From NCBI RefSeq assembly GCF_000189635.1, contig NW_002476364.1, positions 186,001 to 250,000 on the forward strand: a stretch of DNA of 64,000 nucleotides, read 5' to 3'. Shown in pieces: positions 12,389 through 25,328 of the stretch. This stretch comes from Tetrahymena thermophila SB210 (taxonomy: Eukaryota; Ciliophora; Oligohymenophorea; Hymenostomatida; Tetrahymenidae). The first letter of the stretch is position 1. Each line of letters starts with the position of its first letter. The translations under genes and the position numbers were made by a program. The notes beneath the pieces were generated by a model that made no database searches, was not told the origin of the DNA, and saw only the letters and a program-made list of their open reading frames with translations.

Positions 12389-13072
12389 ATGGCTGAAAAA
12401 AATTAGATTACATTAGGGTATTGGAATATAAGAGGTTTAGGTTAGCTAAGCAGATATCTTCTTGAATACACTGGTCTTAAGTACAAGGAAAAGAGATATT
12501 AAAAGCTTGAGGAATGGTTCTAAAAGGATAAGTAAGGATTAGGAATAGAATTTGCAAACTTACCTTATTTAATAGATGGAGATTTAAAATTAACCGAAAG
12601 CCACGCAGTAAATCTGTACATTATAAGAAAGAGCGGCAAGAATGAATTGCTAGGAACTAATCTGATCGAGGAATCTAAAATTAGAGAGCTTATTGGATAT
12701 TTAGAAGATTTTTTCAGATAAATATTAACTTTGTGCTTTAATCCTTAATTTAGTATCATTAAGTAACAAAAGTATAATGATGACTTTAGCCTAAGATTGC
12801 AAAGATTGGAAAATCAGCTCACTAAAGACAACAGAAAATGGCTTAATGGTCAATCACTTAGCCTTCCTGATTTTATATTCTATGAAATTAGTTAATACAT
12901 TAAAGGAATCTATCCCGAAGAATTTAAAAAACTGCCAAAAATCTAAGCCTTCCAAGCCCGTTTTGAAGAAATTGAGTAAATATAAGACTATATGATGTCT
13001 GAAGAGTACATTTATGCTCCATTCTTAGCAGTTGGTCATGGAGCCTAATGGACTGGCTTAAAATAAAAATGA
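12389..13072 (+). CDS. glutathione S-transferase, mu-like class
   Basis: A single exon of 227 aa, ATG 12389 to TGA 13070-13072. The N-terminal thioredoxin fold begins ITLGYWNIRGLGQLSRYLLE. The Tyr of YWNIRGLG corresponds to the catalytic Tyr of mu-class GSTs, and GLG is typical of the class. NLPYLIDGDLKLTESHAVNL holds the cis-Pro and the Glu-Ser pair that binds the glutamyl part of glutathione. The C-terminal helical domain follows, with WLNGQSLSLPDFIFYEI matching the conserved N-capping/hydrophobic staple segment (usual form: aGdxLTxaDFxxY). Length is normal for the family (about 215-230). The expected activity is conjugation of glutathione to electrophiles in the cytosol. Confidence 0.95.
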
Positions 13073-16000
13073 TTAAATGAAAATATATTTAAATATAAAT
13101 GGTTTTTAATTATTTAAATCGATATTTTGCATTTAAATTTCAAAGAATTCCTGTAATCAGTCAGTTTTTATTTTATGTTAAACAACTCAAATTTGTTTCA
13201 GTTTAGTAAGTAGAAAAAAAAATATAAAGATTTTATTTTGTTTTATTTTTTGAAATATTGTATTTTATTTCAAAAATATTAAAAATATTTTTATTTTGTA
13301 TCCAGCTTCTATTTAAGTTAAAAATTAATTTTTTAATTGCTAAATTATATTTTATATTTTTATTTAATAATTTTTTTATAATGAACAAAAGTAACTTATT
13401 TAGTTAAAAATATATAGTTAAATTTATTGTTTCTAAAATAAAATTGATTTTATCTTTTGAAAAAATTTTTTAGCAAATAAATTTCTACTCCTTTATATAA
13501 GAAAGATTTTACTTACCTTGAGTTACAAAAAAATATAGGTTAGTTACTTTTATTTCTGTAATCAGTCAGTTTTTTATTTTATATTTAACAAGTTTCAGTT
13601 TAACAAATCGAAAATATTAAAAAGATTTTATTTTCTCTTATTTTTATTTTTTGAAATTAGAGTGTAAGTTATAAAATATTTAAAACAAATACTTTTCAAT
13701 TACAATTTTTTTTAAAGACTTATTTTTTAATTTCTAAATCAACATTTTTTATTTAAATTAATCAATAAATTTTTTTTAAACATCACAGACTAAATTATTT
13801 TAAAATGTAAAATTAGTTAAGTATTGAAAATGATTTAAACTTTTTGTTTCCAAATTAAAGATTTTTTATCACTAGAAAAAGATGATATGTATAAAAATTT
13901 TTACACCTTTCTTTAAAGGGAGAAATTTACTTACCTTAGGCTATCAAAAAAAAATACAGGTTATTTAATTTTAACTGTACTAATAATTATTTTTGCTCTT
14001 GGTAAATGAATCTTAACAACAAAGTGAAAAAATCTCTTGATAATTTTCTATTTCTAAAATATTTTTACAAAATATAAAGTTAAATTTTGTTTTAAAACTC
14101 AATTTGTGTAAAAAAACGAGAATATTTTATTAACTTAAAATCTAAATTAAAATTAAGCTTAAAATTAAAGTTTTTAATTATAAAATTTTATTATTGGCTT
14201 TTTTTCTATTAAAATAGAATATTAGATGCACATTTAAAAAGTTTTAGCATATCAAAGCATATTTTGAGGTATTATCTTGTAATTAAATAAAGATAAAATA
14301 GATTAATATTTATAAATGTTTCAATAAAAATCAAAAAGATAAGAACTTGGAGAAATGAATAACTAGTATTTGACTAGATTAAAAATAAAGTCATATTCAT
14401 TTTTATTTAAATGTGAATAAATTCCTACTAGTTGATAAAAATTGCTATCAAAAGGATGATGTAAACTCAGTATTGCAGCATGAGTGACGAAAGAGAAGTG
14501 TTTTATTTTTATCATCTATTTTTCTTAAATATTTGAGAATTAAAGTACCTACCAGTGAGGGAAGGAATTATTTTTATCTTCGAAGTACCAATACATATAG
14601 TGCATGTAAATTGTTTATATAGTTTTACAAAATTTATCAAATTTTGTTTTACATTATATTGAAGAGTAAAATTTTTTATTGCAAAATCAGAATTTTAAAA
14701 TTACTAAATAGAAATAAGAAATGATTTTAGTTATTTAAATTTATAGGCAGCTAGCTATTCTTAGGTATGCTTTGTATTAGGATTCATACAAAGCTATTTA
14801 TTTACATTTGAAAAAAGAATAAAATTAATTAGCATCTTTTAAATATTTATGTTTAACTTTTTTGGTGGGGGTTTAACATTTTTGTTATTTATTGATGAGG
14901 GTACAGTATGCATGTATGTAAATATACATGTAATTAAATTAAATGTTTTTTTTTAAAAAAAAAAAACAAACAAAGATATAAATTGGTGGGTTAAAAGATA
15001 TAAATTGATTGATTAATTATTAAAATTAACATGATTAACTCATTCATTCATAAATCTTCACTAACTCTCAAATTTAAAATCTATTTTCTCTATTAAATCT
15101 CTAAAAAGATACTTATTTATTTGCTTTAATAACAGTCAAAAATATTAAGTGTAAAATAGTTAATTTAATAAATTATTCATAGAATGTATTTTAATTCTTA
15201 GAAAGTTCAAAATTTAAAGAACCATCCCTTCACAGTATTCATTATGGATTTTAGAAATTTTTAAAAAATTTGTTTGTTTGTTTATTAATTTATTTATTTA
15301 TTTTTTAGTTTATTTGTTTGCTTGCTTGTTCGTTTGACTATTTAGTCAATCTTTAGAGATTATTGAAGTATTTCTATTTTTTGTCTGCTTTAACATTTAA
15401 AGAAAAATCTTACTAACTATTAAGTTGAGTAATTTTAATTGTAGAAGGGGGGACTTTTGCTTTATAGGTAATGAGGAAGATTTTTAAGATAGAAGAAAAG
15501 TTGGTTGAAAAAGGTGGGAGGTCAATTGATCATAGAGTTAAGTGTTCGAAAATGAAATATAATATTATTTTGCTTTACTTCTATCAAAATGAAAATTCAA
15601 ATATCTTATTATTCAAAAGAACAATCAGTTGAAATATTTATGACTGAATTAATGAAAGAGATAGTTTGTAGACAATAAATGTATGAAAATATATTTTTGA
15701 TCAATAAAAAATTTTTAGAACAATATAAAATAAATTAAATAAAATTTGAATGTTCTAGCTAACTAGCAGACTGCATATCTATCTGATTAGCTATATCTTT
15801 TGGTAATAAGGTTTCTTCATTCATTTTAAACCAATAATTAATTATTACCTAACTAGCTCGGACGTATCTTATTCAATTCTGTGCATAGATTTTAAATTTT
15901 ACATTAACTTTTTAGATACAGCTAATCCAAATAAATAGTATTAGCTCTGCCTTAGTGCTAAACTGATAAATTTTATGATTAAAACACAGAACGTTACATA

Positions 16001-18301
16001 GAAAATCAACCAATCAAGAAAAGAAATAAAAAAAGTAAAATAAAATAAAGAAATAAGAATGGAAAGATAACAACATTAGAGGTGATCAGAATTAAATGGG
16101 ATTAAAATAAATAATATGATAATTAGTTTCTAAAATACAAGATTGGACACAGAGTTTGATGCGCTATTTTGATTTCAGCTTTAAGATGATGTATTATAAT
16201 TTAAATAGCTTACTAATTAATAAACACTTATTTCGTTTTGATGAATCTATAAATATATATTGAAGCTTGAAAGTTTACAATCATTTAAAAACTGTAATGA
16301 AAAGCTTTTTAGTTTCAAATTTAGTTCATAGCTGGATTTAGCTTAACAAAAAATAATCTAATACAGGAATTATAATTTTATTTTGAATTAATATTCCTAT
16401 TTTTAAAATAAATGTAAGTAAACAAAAGCTTTGCGTATTTTCTCAGAAATATAAAGGAAATGATGAGATTGTTAATTGAAATTCAAATTAAATTACACTT
16501 TATATAATCATCTTGATTGAAGATGAACGAATATTAATTTTTTCTATTCATATGAATAATTCTGAAAATCAAAAACTACTGACGAAATGTTTATTACATC
16601 TGGGATATTATCTGTGATTGATTAAAATATTATTTTAATCAAAAATTAATTGTTTTTAGTTAATTGATTAGTTAGTTATCTATCTTATTATAAAATTAAT
16701 TTTGATTTTGCTATTTTTATACTACATAATAATAATGAATGAGAAGAGTTTTATAAAAAAATGCTTAAATCCAAAAATCCCATAAAATTGTTAATTATAA
16801 TTTATCAGTTACTTGGTTTATCTAAGAGCGCATTCTAACATAGTGAAATTATGTCCATTTAATATTAATGTTAATAGAACATTTTATGAAATAATAAAAG
16901 AATATCAATTTTTCCTTGTTTTTCAAAGGCTGCAAATTTCAAATAAAGCATTCAAGTGTTATATTGAATTTTTGCTCAAATATGAATTAAATTACACTTT
17001 GATATCCCAATGCATTACTCTTAAATTTTAAATGAAATTTGTTACTTTCCAAATTAAAAAGATATTTCAATTCCAAATAAGTATTTTTGATCATTCAATT
17101 TAAATTCCTTTTATTTTAACTATCATGTATATCTTTTTTATCTGCTGTTCTTTTTGGAAATTTTCCTCATCCCTTTTTAAATTATTATATTATGTCTAAT
17201 AACTTTAAAGTTAAGCACTCTAGTATATCTATCTATTGCTATTAGTAACTGGATCCCCTCCATAGATTTTGCTTGAGGAAAACAATTTTTAAAAGATTTG
17301 TACTAATAATAATGCTAGATTTAGCAACTTTTTGTATGATTTAGTTTACATGAAATATAAAACAAGCCAAGTTGGATTATTTTTTTAAATTATTCAAATC
17401 TTGTTTTCAAAAGATGGATAATCCTGATTTCTTTTATAAACTAACTAGTTAACATTTTGTATTTATTATGAAAATTAAATAGAGTAGTTAAAGATTTACT
17501 GTTATTTAGTAAAAAAAATAAATAACTCTTTTATAAATCAATGAGAGGGTGTAATTACTATCTTAATGGATTAAAATTTTTTGAAAGATGCTAATCGAAA
17601 TAATATTTTTGATTGTATAAATTAAAAGAAATTAGAATTGAAATGTCAATATACAAATTTAAAAGATAGATTTACATATTAATAAATGGTTTTTATTATT
17701 AACGAGATTTGATTGAATTAAGATTACAATTTTTATTATTATTAAGTGGTAATTGAATAGTTTTTTTTCAAAATAAATTTATTATTAAATATATGAAATG
17801 ATATGTTATATTTGATGTATGCGTGTAGAGAAACAGACGAGGAGATAGAGAGTGTGTGTGTTTGTTTTTAGTCAACTCCTAGTAAAACAGAAGAGTTTAA
17901 TGCTATTACAAAGCGCCTGTGTTTACAGATTAAGTTTGTAGCATTAAAATATGTTTTTTAAATTAATTATATGAGTTGAATACAAGTAACTAAATTTCAT
18001 TACAAGATTAGCAACCAATAAATAGATAGATGATAAGGTTGCAATTTTCAGCTTTTGATATTTAATAAAGGATTCTTTTATTTCTTGAAACTTGTAACCT
18101 GCTTTACTGAGTATATTTTTTATAGTATTTTCAGATAAAATTGATATAATAAGTAATAAATATAAATTTTGTAAGGTGAGTGTAATTGAAATTAAATTTT
18201 ATAATGATTTATTTTTTATGGTGAATAAGAAAGCACTATCACACATCACTTTTGTTCATTTTATTTTTGATATAACTACTTTGATTTTATTTTTCTTTAT
18301 T
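13073..18301. other. 5.2-kb stretch without a recognised gene
   Basis: Read in all frames with TGA as the only stop; I find no exon series, conserved motif or RNA gene. It contains the tandem duplication at 13151-13960, a tetranucleotide-like run of TTTG/TTTA near 15270-15340, poly-T/poly-A tracts, and a short GT run near 17850. Small non-coding RNAs or very short exons cannot be excluded by eye. Confidence 0.5.
13151..13960. repeat. imperfect tandem duplication, about 405-bp unit
   Basis: CTGTAATCAGTCAGTTTTT starts near 13151 and recurs near 13556. The rest of the unit follows in the same order: a GTTTCAGTTTA block, a T-rich AGATTTTATTTT block, an A-rich block, and finally TTTACTTACCTT near 13510 and 13929. 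The copies have diverged by many substitutions and small indels, so the duplication is old. Confidence 0.7.
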
Positions 18302-21300
18302 TCAAGCCATAAAGACTGACGATTTAGTTTATTGAGAGTGATGGGTAGGGAGACTGAGATTTCTATGAAGTTATGGATAGTTAGGTTAATATTGTTATTA
18401 TTATGATTAAGTTGATTAAAGAAGAGGTATTTACAATTATGCATCATGCTAAACAACATATTCAGGTTAATTTTAATAGGAGTAAAAAGGAGCTGCTACT
18501 GCTGCTGTTGCTGCATTTTGCATGGAAGATGAAAATGAGTTCTGATGCAATTACTGCTATTATTATTATTACTGCTATTGTTATTGCTACTGGGTGAATT
18601 ACTAATGATAATTTATTTGGGAAGTAGTATTTTGGGAAGCAGAGTTCGGGGAGGGAATGTACAGGCCATACATGGATGAATGGTTTGCAAGGAGATCATT
18701 TTGTTGTACGGAATTTTATTAGTGGTGATTTTGGAGATGATGGCTTTGGTGAGAAATATGGTACTGTTATTGCTATGATATTTACTATTGAGATTACTAT
18801 AAAATTTATTAGTGATCATGCTCATCGTATTAAATTTTTGGTAAAATCTCCTTTATTTGGTTCTAGTTTAATTGATTCATTTAATGTTCGTCTGAGTATT
18901 CATAATCTTCTGAATTTCTCTTGCTTCCTGGGATATAAGCGCCAGGAGCAGATTTATGCACACGGGCTATATGCTCTTTTAAGCTCTTCTTGTGGAGGTA
19001 CGCTGATTTACAACCTTGATAATTGCATTTAAAGTCTTTACTCTTAAAGTGGAAGGTTCTGATGTGAGTTTTCAAATTTGAGAGCTATTTTATTAAAAGA
19101 TATTTTTAGATCAATAAAGAATTTTTAAATTAGTTTGATGAGCAAACAAATGAATGAATAAATGTAAATCGCACAAATGAATGAATAAATGTAAATCGCA
19201 TATATTACTCACTTAATCATTCAAAAATTAATTAAAATATCAAATGAATGGAATAGAAAAAGTACCTTTGTATAAAATTTGTCACAGTCTGCGTAGTTAC
19301 ATTTGTAGCATTTTTCTTCTTTTTTAATTTTGTTAGAAGGAGATTTGCTTCTAACGACTAAAGGGATGTAGGGACTGTGAGCGTATCCTACCTTAGCTGA
19401 ATCAGGATTGAATTGCATTTAGGGAGAGACTTCTCTTTGTTGGTAGATGTGATGATGCAATTAGGGATTGTTGCTTGTGTATCCTTACTTTTAAATAGGT
19501 TATTGCAATCTATTATTTTGCATTTGGTGGTGATGATTTATGCGCTGTTATGTCTTCAATTGGACTTCTGATTATTCAGCCTTATTATTGTTTAATTAAG
19601 AAAGAATTGTCGAGTTCTAAATAAATTGCTATGAGTTGTTTCCTATCATTTAATCGCTTTAATTAGCGTAATTGCTTTCAAGTCCTACATTACTATTGAT
19701 ATTTGCATTATTATTAGCGCTTTAGCTATTCATTTGATCATAATTACTTTGTAAGTTGTGGTGAATTTCTTGTGATTAATTAGCAGTCATCATATTATTC
19801 AAATCTCCTTAATTCATATCAAGATCAACCATAATTCCGTCTTCTTCCATCTTTTGAAGTTGGAAAATTGATCCTTTACGATAATTTTTAGATTCGGGGA
19901 TATTCATTGAAGGACGACGACTATTGAAAGAGTTTTCCTAAAACAAATCTTTAAAGATAGTCAAATTTCCATAATCACTGTTGAAGCTATTTTTACGTTC
20001 TTTAAAATCGTGAATTGTGAATAATTCACTAAGCTTTCTACCGTTAGGTCTGAGTGAAGGACTTTTGTAATACTATTCATAGAGATTGCCCTACCCAATA
20101 TTTTGCATTCCTTAGTTACCAAAATTTCCATGAATATCACTTTAGTTGTTCATGTCTAAATTGATAGTATCGTATTCTTGTTTTGGGTCATGCATGTATT
20201 CACGGTTTACTTCATTGTGCATGTTTTCATAGTAACCTTAATTATTACTTAGTTGTTACTACTATTATTATTATTACTATTGCTATTCTGAGAGGTCGTT
20301 GCTTGATTTAACTCCCTCTTTCTTCTTATCAACAGCTGGTTCCTCTACTTTGATGGGAACTTTATTGTTAAATGCTTCTGTGATTTTTTATTACTCATTT
20401 AGAGTAGCTTAAAGATTAACTTCAGGCATGAGTAACCCTGTAATTTAATTAGAGGAATTCAATCCAAGGCTAGGGTTACTGAAGGAAATATTCTTTTCTT
20501 TAAAGGTGTATGGATCTTGAGAATCACTCTAAGTGTTTAAGCCATCGAATGATATTTTAATTATCTTTTATCTATTTGCTCCTTCTGCAGATTCGCTAAT
20601 AACATTTTCTTGCTTAGATTACTTGTGTTGATCATTAATGCTGCTCGATGCATTAATTGAGTTTTATTACTTATTATTAATATTATTACTTATAGGTTAT
20701 TAATCCCCGCTCAAACTAAAATTCTAATTTTCTAAATAGTCAGGTTTAAATTTCTTTTTTATGGGAGGCTGAATCTAATTATTTAAAGATACAGCTGAAT
20801 TACTATTCATAATGCGATTTGAAAGTATATTGCTGGTACTGTTTGTATTCAAAGACTCAGTTGGTCCACTTAATTGAGAGCTATTAATGTTTTATTCGCT
20901 TATCTTAGATCCTTGATTTGCATTGCGTGAGGATCCATGCTATTAATTTAATTCATTGTTATTTTAGGACATAGAAGTTGTTGAGTAATCTGTGTTGGCA
21001 TAATTGTAGTTTCTTTAACGCTGCTTTCTAGAAAATTGAGATATATCAATTACTGGAATATTATTAGGCTCATGATGTTGATCATCGTGGAGCATAGGAA
21101 TGTGATGAGAGTTCATTTAATTTTGGAACATACTATCTTCATTAACTAATCCTTGCTAAAACGCTTCAATGTTATTTAAATTGCTTTTTCCCTAAGATCT
21201 TTCAGCATGATTCTAATTATCAGAAAGATCATTTACATTTAAATCTTACATCATATTAGGGTTTGCTCCTACATTTTCTAATTCCAAATTTAGTTACTTA

Positions 21301-21734
21301 AACTTTTCTTCGCAGTGATGGTATTCAAGTTGTCCAAGTTTGAAGAAAGATTTATGGCATAGCTGACAAGTTAGAGGCTTCTTTTTACCGTGATCATAGG
21401 TAAGATGCTTATTTAGAGAAACCTTCTTAGGAAACTTAGCATCACATTCAGTACATTTATACTAGTATTCTTCTATATGAATAATCTTGATGTGCCTCTC
21501 TAAATGATGCTTGCAAGTGAAAGCCATGTAGCATCCTTCGTAGCTACACTTGTGTGGCTTAGGATTCTCACTGTGAGAGATTAAATGGCGCTTTAAGTGT
21601 GAGTTTCTCTTGAAATTCTTTCCACACTCTTCACAAACGTATTGCTTGATGTTCATATGAGTTTCACGAACATGACGGTTAAGCTTGCTTTTTTTGGCGA
21701 AAACACGCTCGCATTATTCACATTTGAATGACAT
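18302..21734 (-). CDS. seven-finger C2H2 zinc-finger protein, Asn/Gln-rich
   Basis: Two exons (21734-19266 and 19084-18302), intron 19265-19085, 1083 aa, TGA at 18304-18302. Five C2H2 fingers lie at residues 1-150: CEQCERVFAKKSKLNRHVRE, CEECGKNFKRNSHLKRHLIS, a C-x4-C finger (CSYEGCYMAF), CTECDAKFPKKVSLNKHL and CQLCHKSFFKLGQLEYHH. About 650 residues rich in Asn, Gln and Ser follow, with a run of Gln codons near 20260. Two further C-x4-C fingers lie near residue 820: CNYADCDKFYTK, split by the intron and continuing LSNLKTHIRTFH, and CNYQGCKSAYLHKKSLKEHI. The C-terminal tail is His/Gln-rich. The fingers predict sequence-specific DNA (or RNA, as in TFIIIA) binding in a nucleus; targets are unknown. 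The ATG chosen is the one just before finger 1. Confidence 0.93.
19147..19200. repeat. perfect 27-bp tandem duplication inside an intron
   Basis: The same 27 bases occur twice in a row (19147-19173 and 19174-19200), beginning CAAATGAATG and ending TAAATCGCA. The pair lies inside the only intron of the zinc-finger gene. Perfect identity implies a recent event. Confidence 0.93.
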
Positions 21735-24700
21735 TTACCTGAAATGTATTTCTATTCTCAGTAAAATATAACTTGCTTCTAAGGGCTAATTAGCTTCAGT
21801 ATTTGTAAGTATGAAACGAGACGAAATGAACGTAGGCAGGTAAGTTTTTTGCTACTTGTTCTTCCTCTTCTTTTTTAAGTGAATCTACTAATTTGTTTTA
21901 AAAGACTTTGTTAATAAATATCTTAGAAAGGTAGAGGTATCTTATGTACTAAGCGCTTAAGTTATTAAGCAAAGAAAGAGAAAAAGGATTGAAAGGATTA
22001 GCCGCAAGGGCTTGAAAGAGATAACAAAAATATTTTGTAAGATTTTTGTAGAAATAAAAGTAGAAAATTAATATTATTTTTTACAAATAGAGATTTCTGA
22101 TGAGATTCCTATCAACCTCGGTACTTTGAATTAACCCTGAGATTTATTTATTTATATATTTATTTTTTGAGTGTCTTTTATTAATTCTTTTGTTTAATCA
22201 AAATTTATTTTTTTTTAAATCAATCACTTCGATTTCTTTTTTAGCTTGACTTCTATTTTTTAAAAAATGAATAAAGAAATCGGGTTTTTGCTTTTTTTTA
22301 ATTAAATATTTAATTTTATCTTAATCTTTGAGTCTTAGATCTCTTCTACATATAAGGACCCCCACCATCATTCTCTATTTCCTTTTAGTAGCATTTGATT
22401 AATGTATTTAAATGATAACAATATAGATCCTCATCTCAAATCACTCTGCTTTTTTTTAATTAAGAAACAGTCAGATTCAATTGAATTTAATTACCCAGTA
22501 GGGAAAAATAAGAATTCTACAAACAATATTAGCTACTTACTATTAATAAACAGGTCAATATTTAGATTTTGGCCAATCAAATATATTTTTTATGAATTAT
22601 GAGCAATCCTTTTTTTTAATTTAATTACTTTCAATTTATTCCTAATGACATCAATTAAAAAAATTCTTTTTTCAGACCATAACTTGCAGTAGGCGTAACA
22701 AGCTTTTTTTATTCCTTCAAAAAACTATTTTATAAAATAACTCCTTATTATACAATAAATTCTTACTTTCAAGAATATTACAAAATCCTAAAACAATGTT
22801 ATAATATAAATGCAGAATTATTTAAACTTTCTTATTTTTTTTCGTTTAAGTAATTGAAGCTAAAAATTCTTAATTTCAAGAAAATAGTTTTGAGTTGAGA
22901 TATTTTCCTAATCAAACAAGTATTTTTTAAGATATAATTACCTTACAGAAGAGTTCAGACTATAAACAAATTTAAATAAACAAAAATAATATGCTTTCAA
23001 AGCATTTAATGAAACTTTGTGTAAGACAATATCTATATAACTAATTATATAAGAAATGTTGTCAAATATCGATGAAAAATAAATGTTAAATCTTATTAGA
23101 ATAATTCGTAAGACACTTTAATCAGTATATCAAATTATTATTAGATAATAATTCACATAACTGAAACATACAAACTTCCTTAAATTTCTTCAATTTGCTA
23201 CTTCTTCTTTTGATTTGAGCTCTACTTCTCTTTAGTGCGAATATTATTAGAAATAGATTCACTGATTTTTTCTATTTTAATTATTTTATGAAGGTACCAA
23301 AAAGAATTAAGCCCAAATATCTTCTAAAAGTCTGACAACATTTATTTCAAATCTACTTTTTTTGTTTTTCATTAACATTAAAATGTCATTTGAATTCATA
23401 AAATTTTTAATTTTAGCTCAATCATTGAGGTAATAAATTATATTATAAAACTCCTAAATGAAAATAAAAAGCAAAAACTCCTGATATATTTTATCATATT
23501 TGATCTTCTATAAATGCAATTCTTCCTTAAAGAAAAAGATTATTTGTTACGTTTACTTTTGTTTCAATAACAGATATAGCAATCAGTCAAAACAAAATAT
23601 AAAGCTGCATAAATTTGTAATCTAAAAATCTTAATTAATTTCAAATAGTATTTTCATACATTTTATAAATATTTATACACATACATACATACATAAACAT
23701 ACCTAATTTCTTTTATTATAATATTATATATAACTCACTTAAATATTTTTCTTACATTTTTTAATTCAATCAGCATAATATATATTTATCAATAAACAAT
23801 AGAAAGATATTCTTAAGGATACCAACTTTCTTTCTTTCTTTTTTAAACCAAAATTAAAATAAATAAAAGTAACAAATATTGCAAAAACAAACAAACACTC
23901 AATCTTCTTATACTTTAGTAAGTTTTTCTTTAATAGTCTACCTAGTTTTTGCTAGTTTTTGTAAATTTACAACACTCAGAAAAGTCTAGCACTCCATAGC
24001 ATTAGATTTCATAGCATGGAGAAGACTAGTACTTAAAGCAAGATCTTTATTGTTACTGTAGAAAGCTCTATTTAGATTTATTTTAAAAATTCATTAATAT
24101 CTATATGACAGATTTTACATATATAAATATTTTCATTGCTTTATTTGGTTTGAAATTTAAATTTTTTTTTATTTACTGATTTGTTAATAATCAATTTCGT
24201 GATTTGGTTGTAACTTTAGCTGTGTAAATTAAAAAAGCCAATAAAGATATATATAATTATCTGCTTTATCTTTAAAACAATCTTTGCCAGAGAAAGGAGA
24301 TAGTGAAAATGTATTGGTAATATTTTATTATAATTCAAATAAGATTTTTCTATTCTTTCTTAAAATAAAATAAATCTTCTTATTAAGTCAAATAAAATCA
24401 TCAGAAATCAAATATTTTGAAATTCTTTTGGCTTTCAATAAAAAATGAAAAAAATTCAACCTCACCTTAAGGTCTAAAGTTGTTATTTGAATGTAAAAAA
24501 GTATTATTATTGCTCTGTATTTATTTTTAAAGTGTTTGGAAATTGATAGAATGACAATTGTTCTTTTAACGAAATAAAACTTATTTAAAATATTGAAAAA
24601 GTAAAATAAATAAAAATTAAATCTTTTCTGATAAAATCTCTTAATTTATATTTCATGAGTACGTATTTAATCATCTTTCCACTTCCTAAAAATCTAGATT

Positions 24701-25328
24701 GTTCCTCAATCGGAAATATATCTTTTGCTAAGCTAATAAAATTTATTTTAAAATAATCTAAACCGAAATATTTTATTCCTTAGTTTTTAAACACTTATAT
24801 TTAAAGAGTTTTATGAAGCCATTTATTTTGTTTGTTAAAGTATTCAAACTCTCCAAAACGTTTCGAAAGTTCCAAGAATTTCAATCTTTTTAAGTAAAAA
24901 GTTTAGAATAAAACCTAACCCCTTAAAATTAATTCTATATGTCAAATAAGAATAGATATAATATAATATAATCCTTCAAAATTTCCTTAACCTTGAACAT
25001 TTATTTACACACTTTAAATTACAAATTTTAGGTCAAAATTTATCATCTTGATAATTATTTTGATATTAATTATGAATATCCCCAAACTCTTCAGTCCCAG
25101 TAAAAAGTGCAAAAATGTAAGACAGAGGATAATAATTCTAAAATTTGTTTACAGATGATTAAAGAATGTTAAAAATTAAAAAATATCTTTAACTCATAGT
25201 CCTTATTTGTAGTATTTGTTGATATTTAAAAATAAATACCTTTTTATTTAAATTACAGAATTACATGCTAATTGCATCACATTTAATTAGATGTTTATGT
25301 AATTCGACGTGTAATTAGATACCCTTTG
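21735..25328. other. 3.6-kb stretch without a recognised gene
   Basis: Upstream of the minus-strand zinc-finger gene and downstream of the minus-strand TPR-like gene. The plus-strand frame at 22402-22602 has no supporting feature. A short CATA run lies at 23680-23704. The first few hundred bases must include the zinc-finger promoter/leader. I see nothing else. Confidence 0.5.

Noticed and set aside
18403-19032. Plus-strand ORFs at 18403-18597 and 18676-19032
   Set aside because: They are shadows of the C-terminal coding part of the minus-strand zinc-finger gene, which has fingers and consistent codon use.
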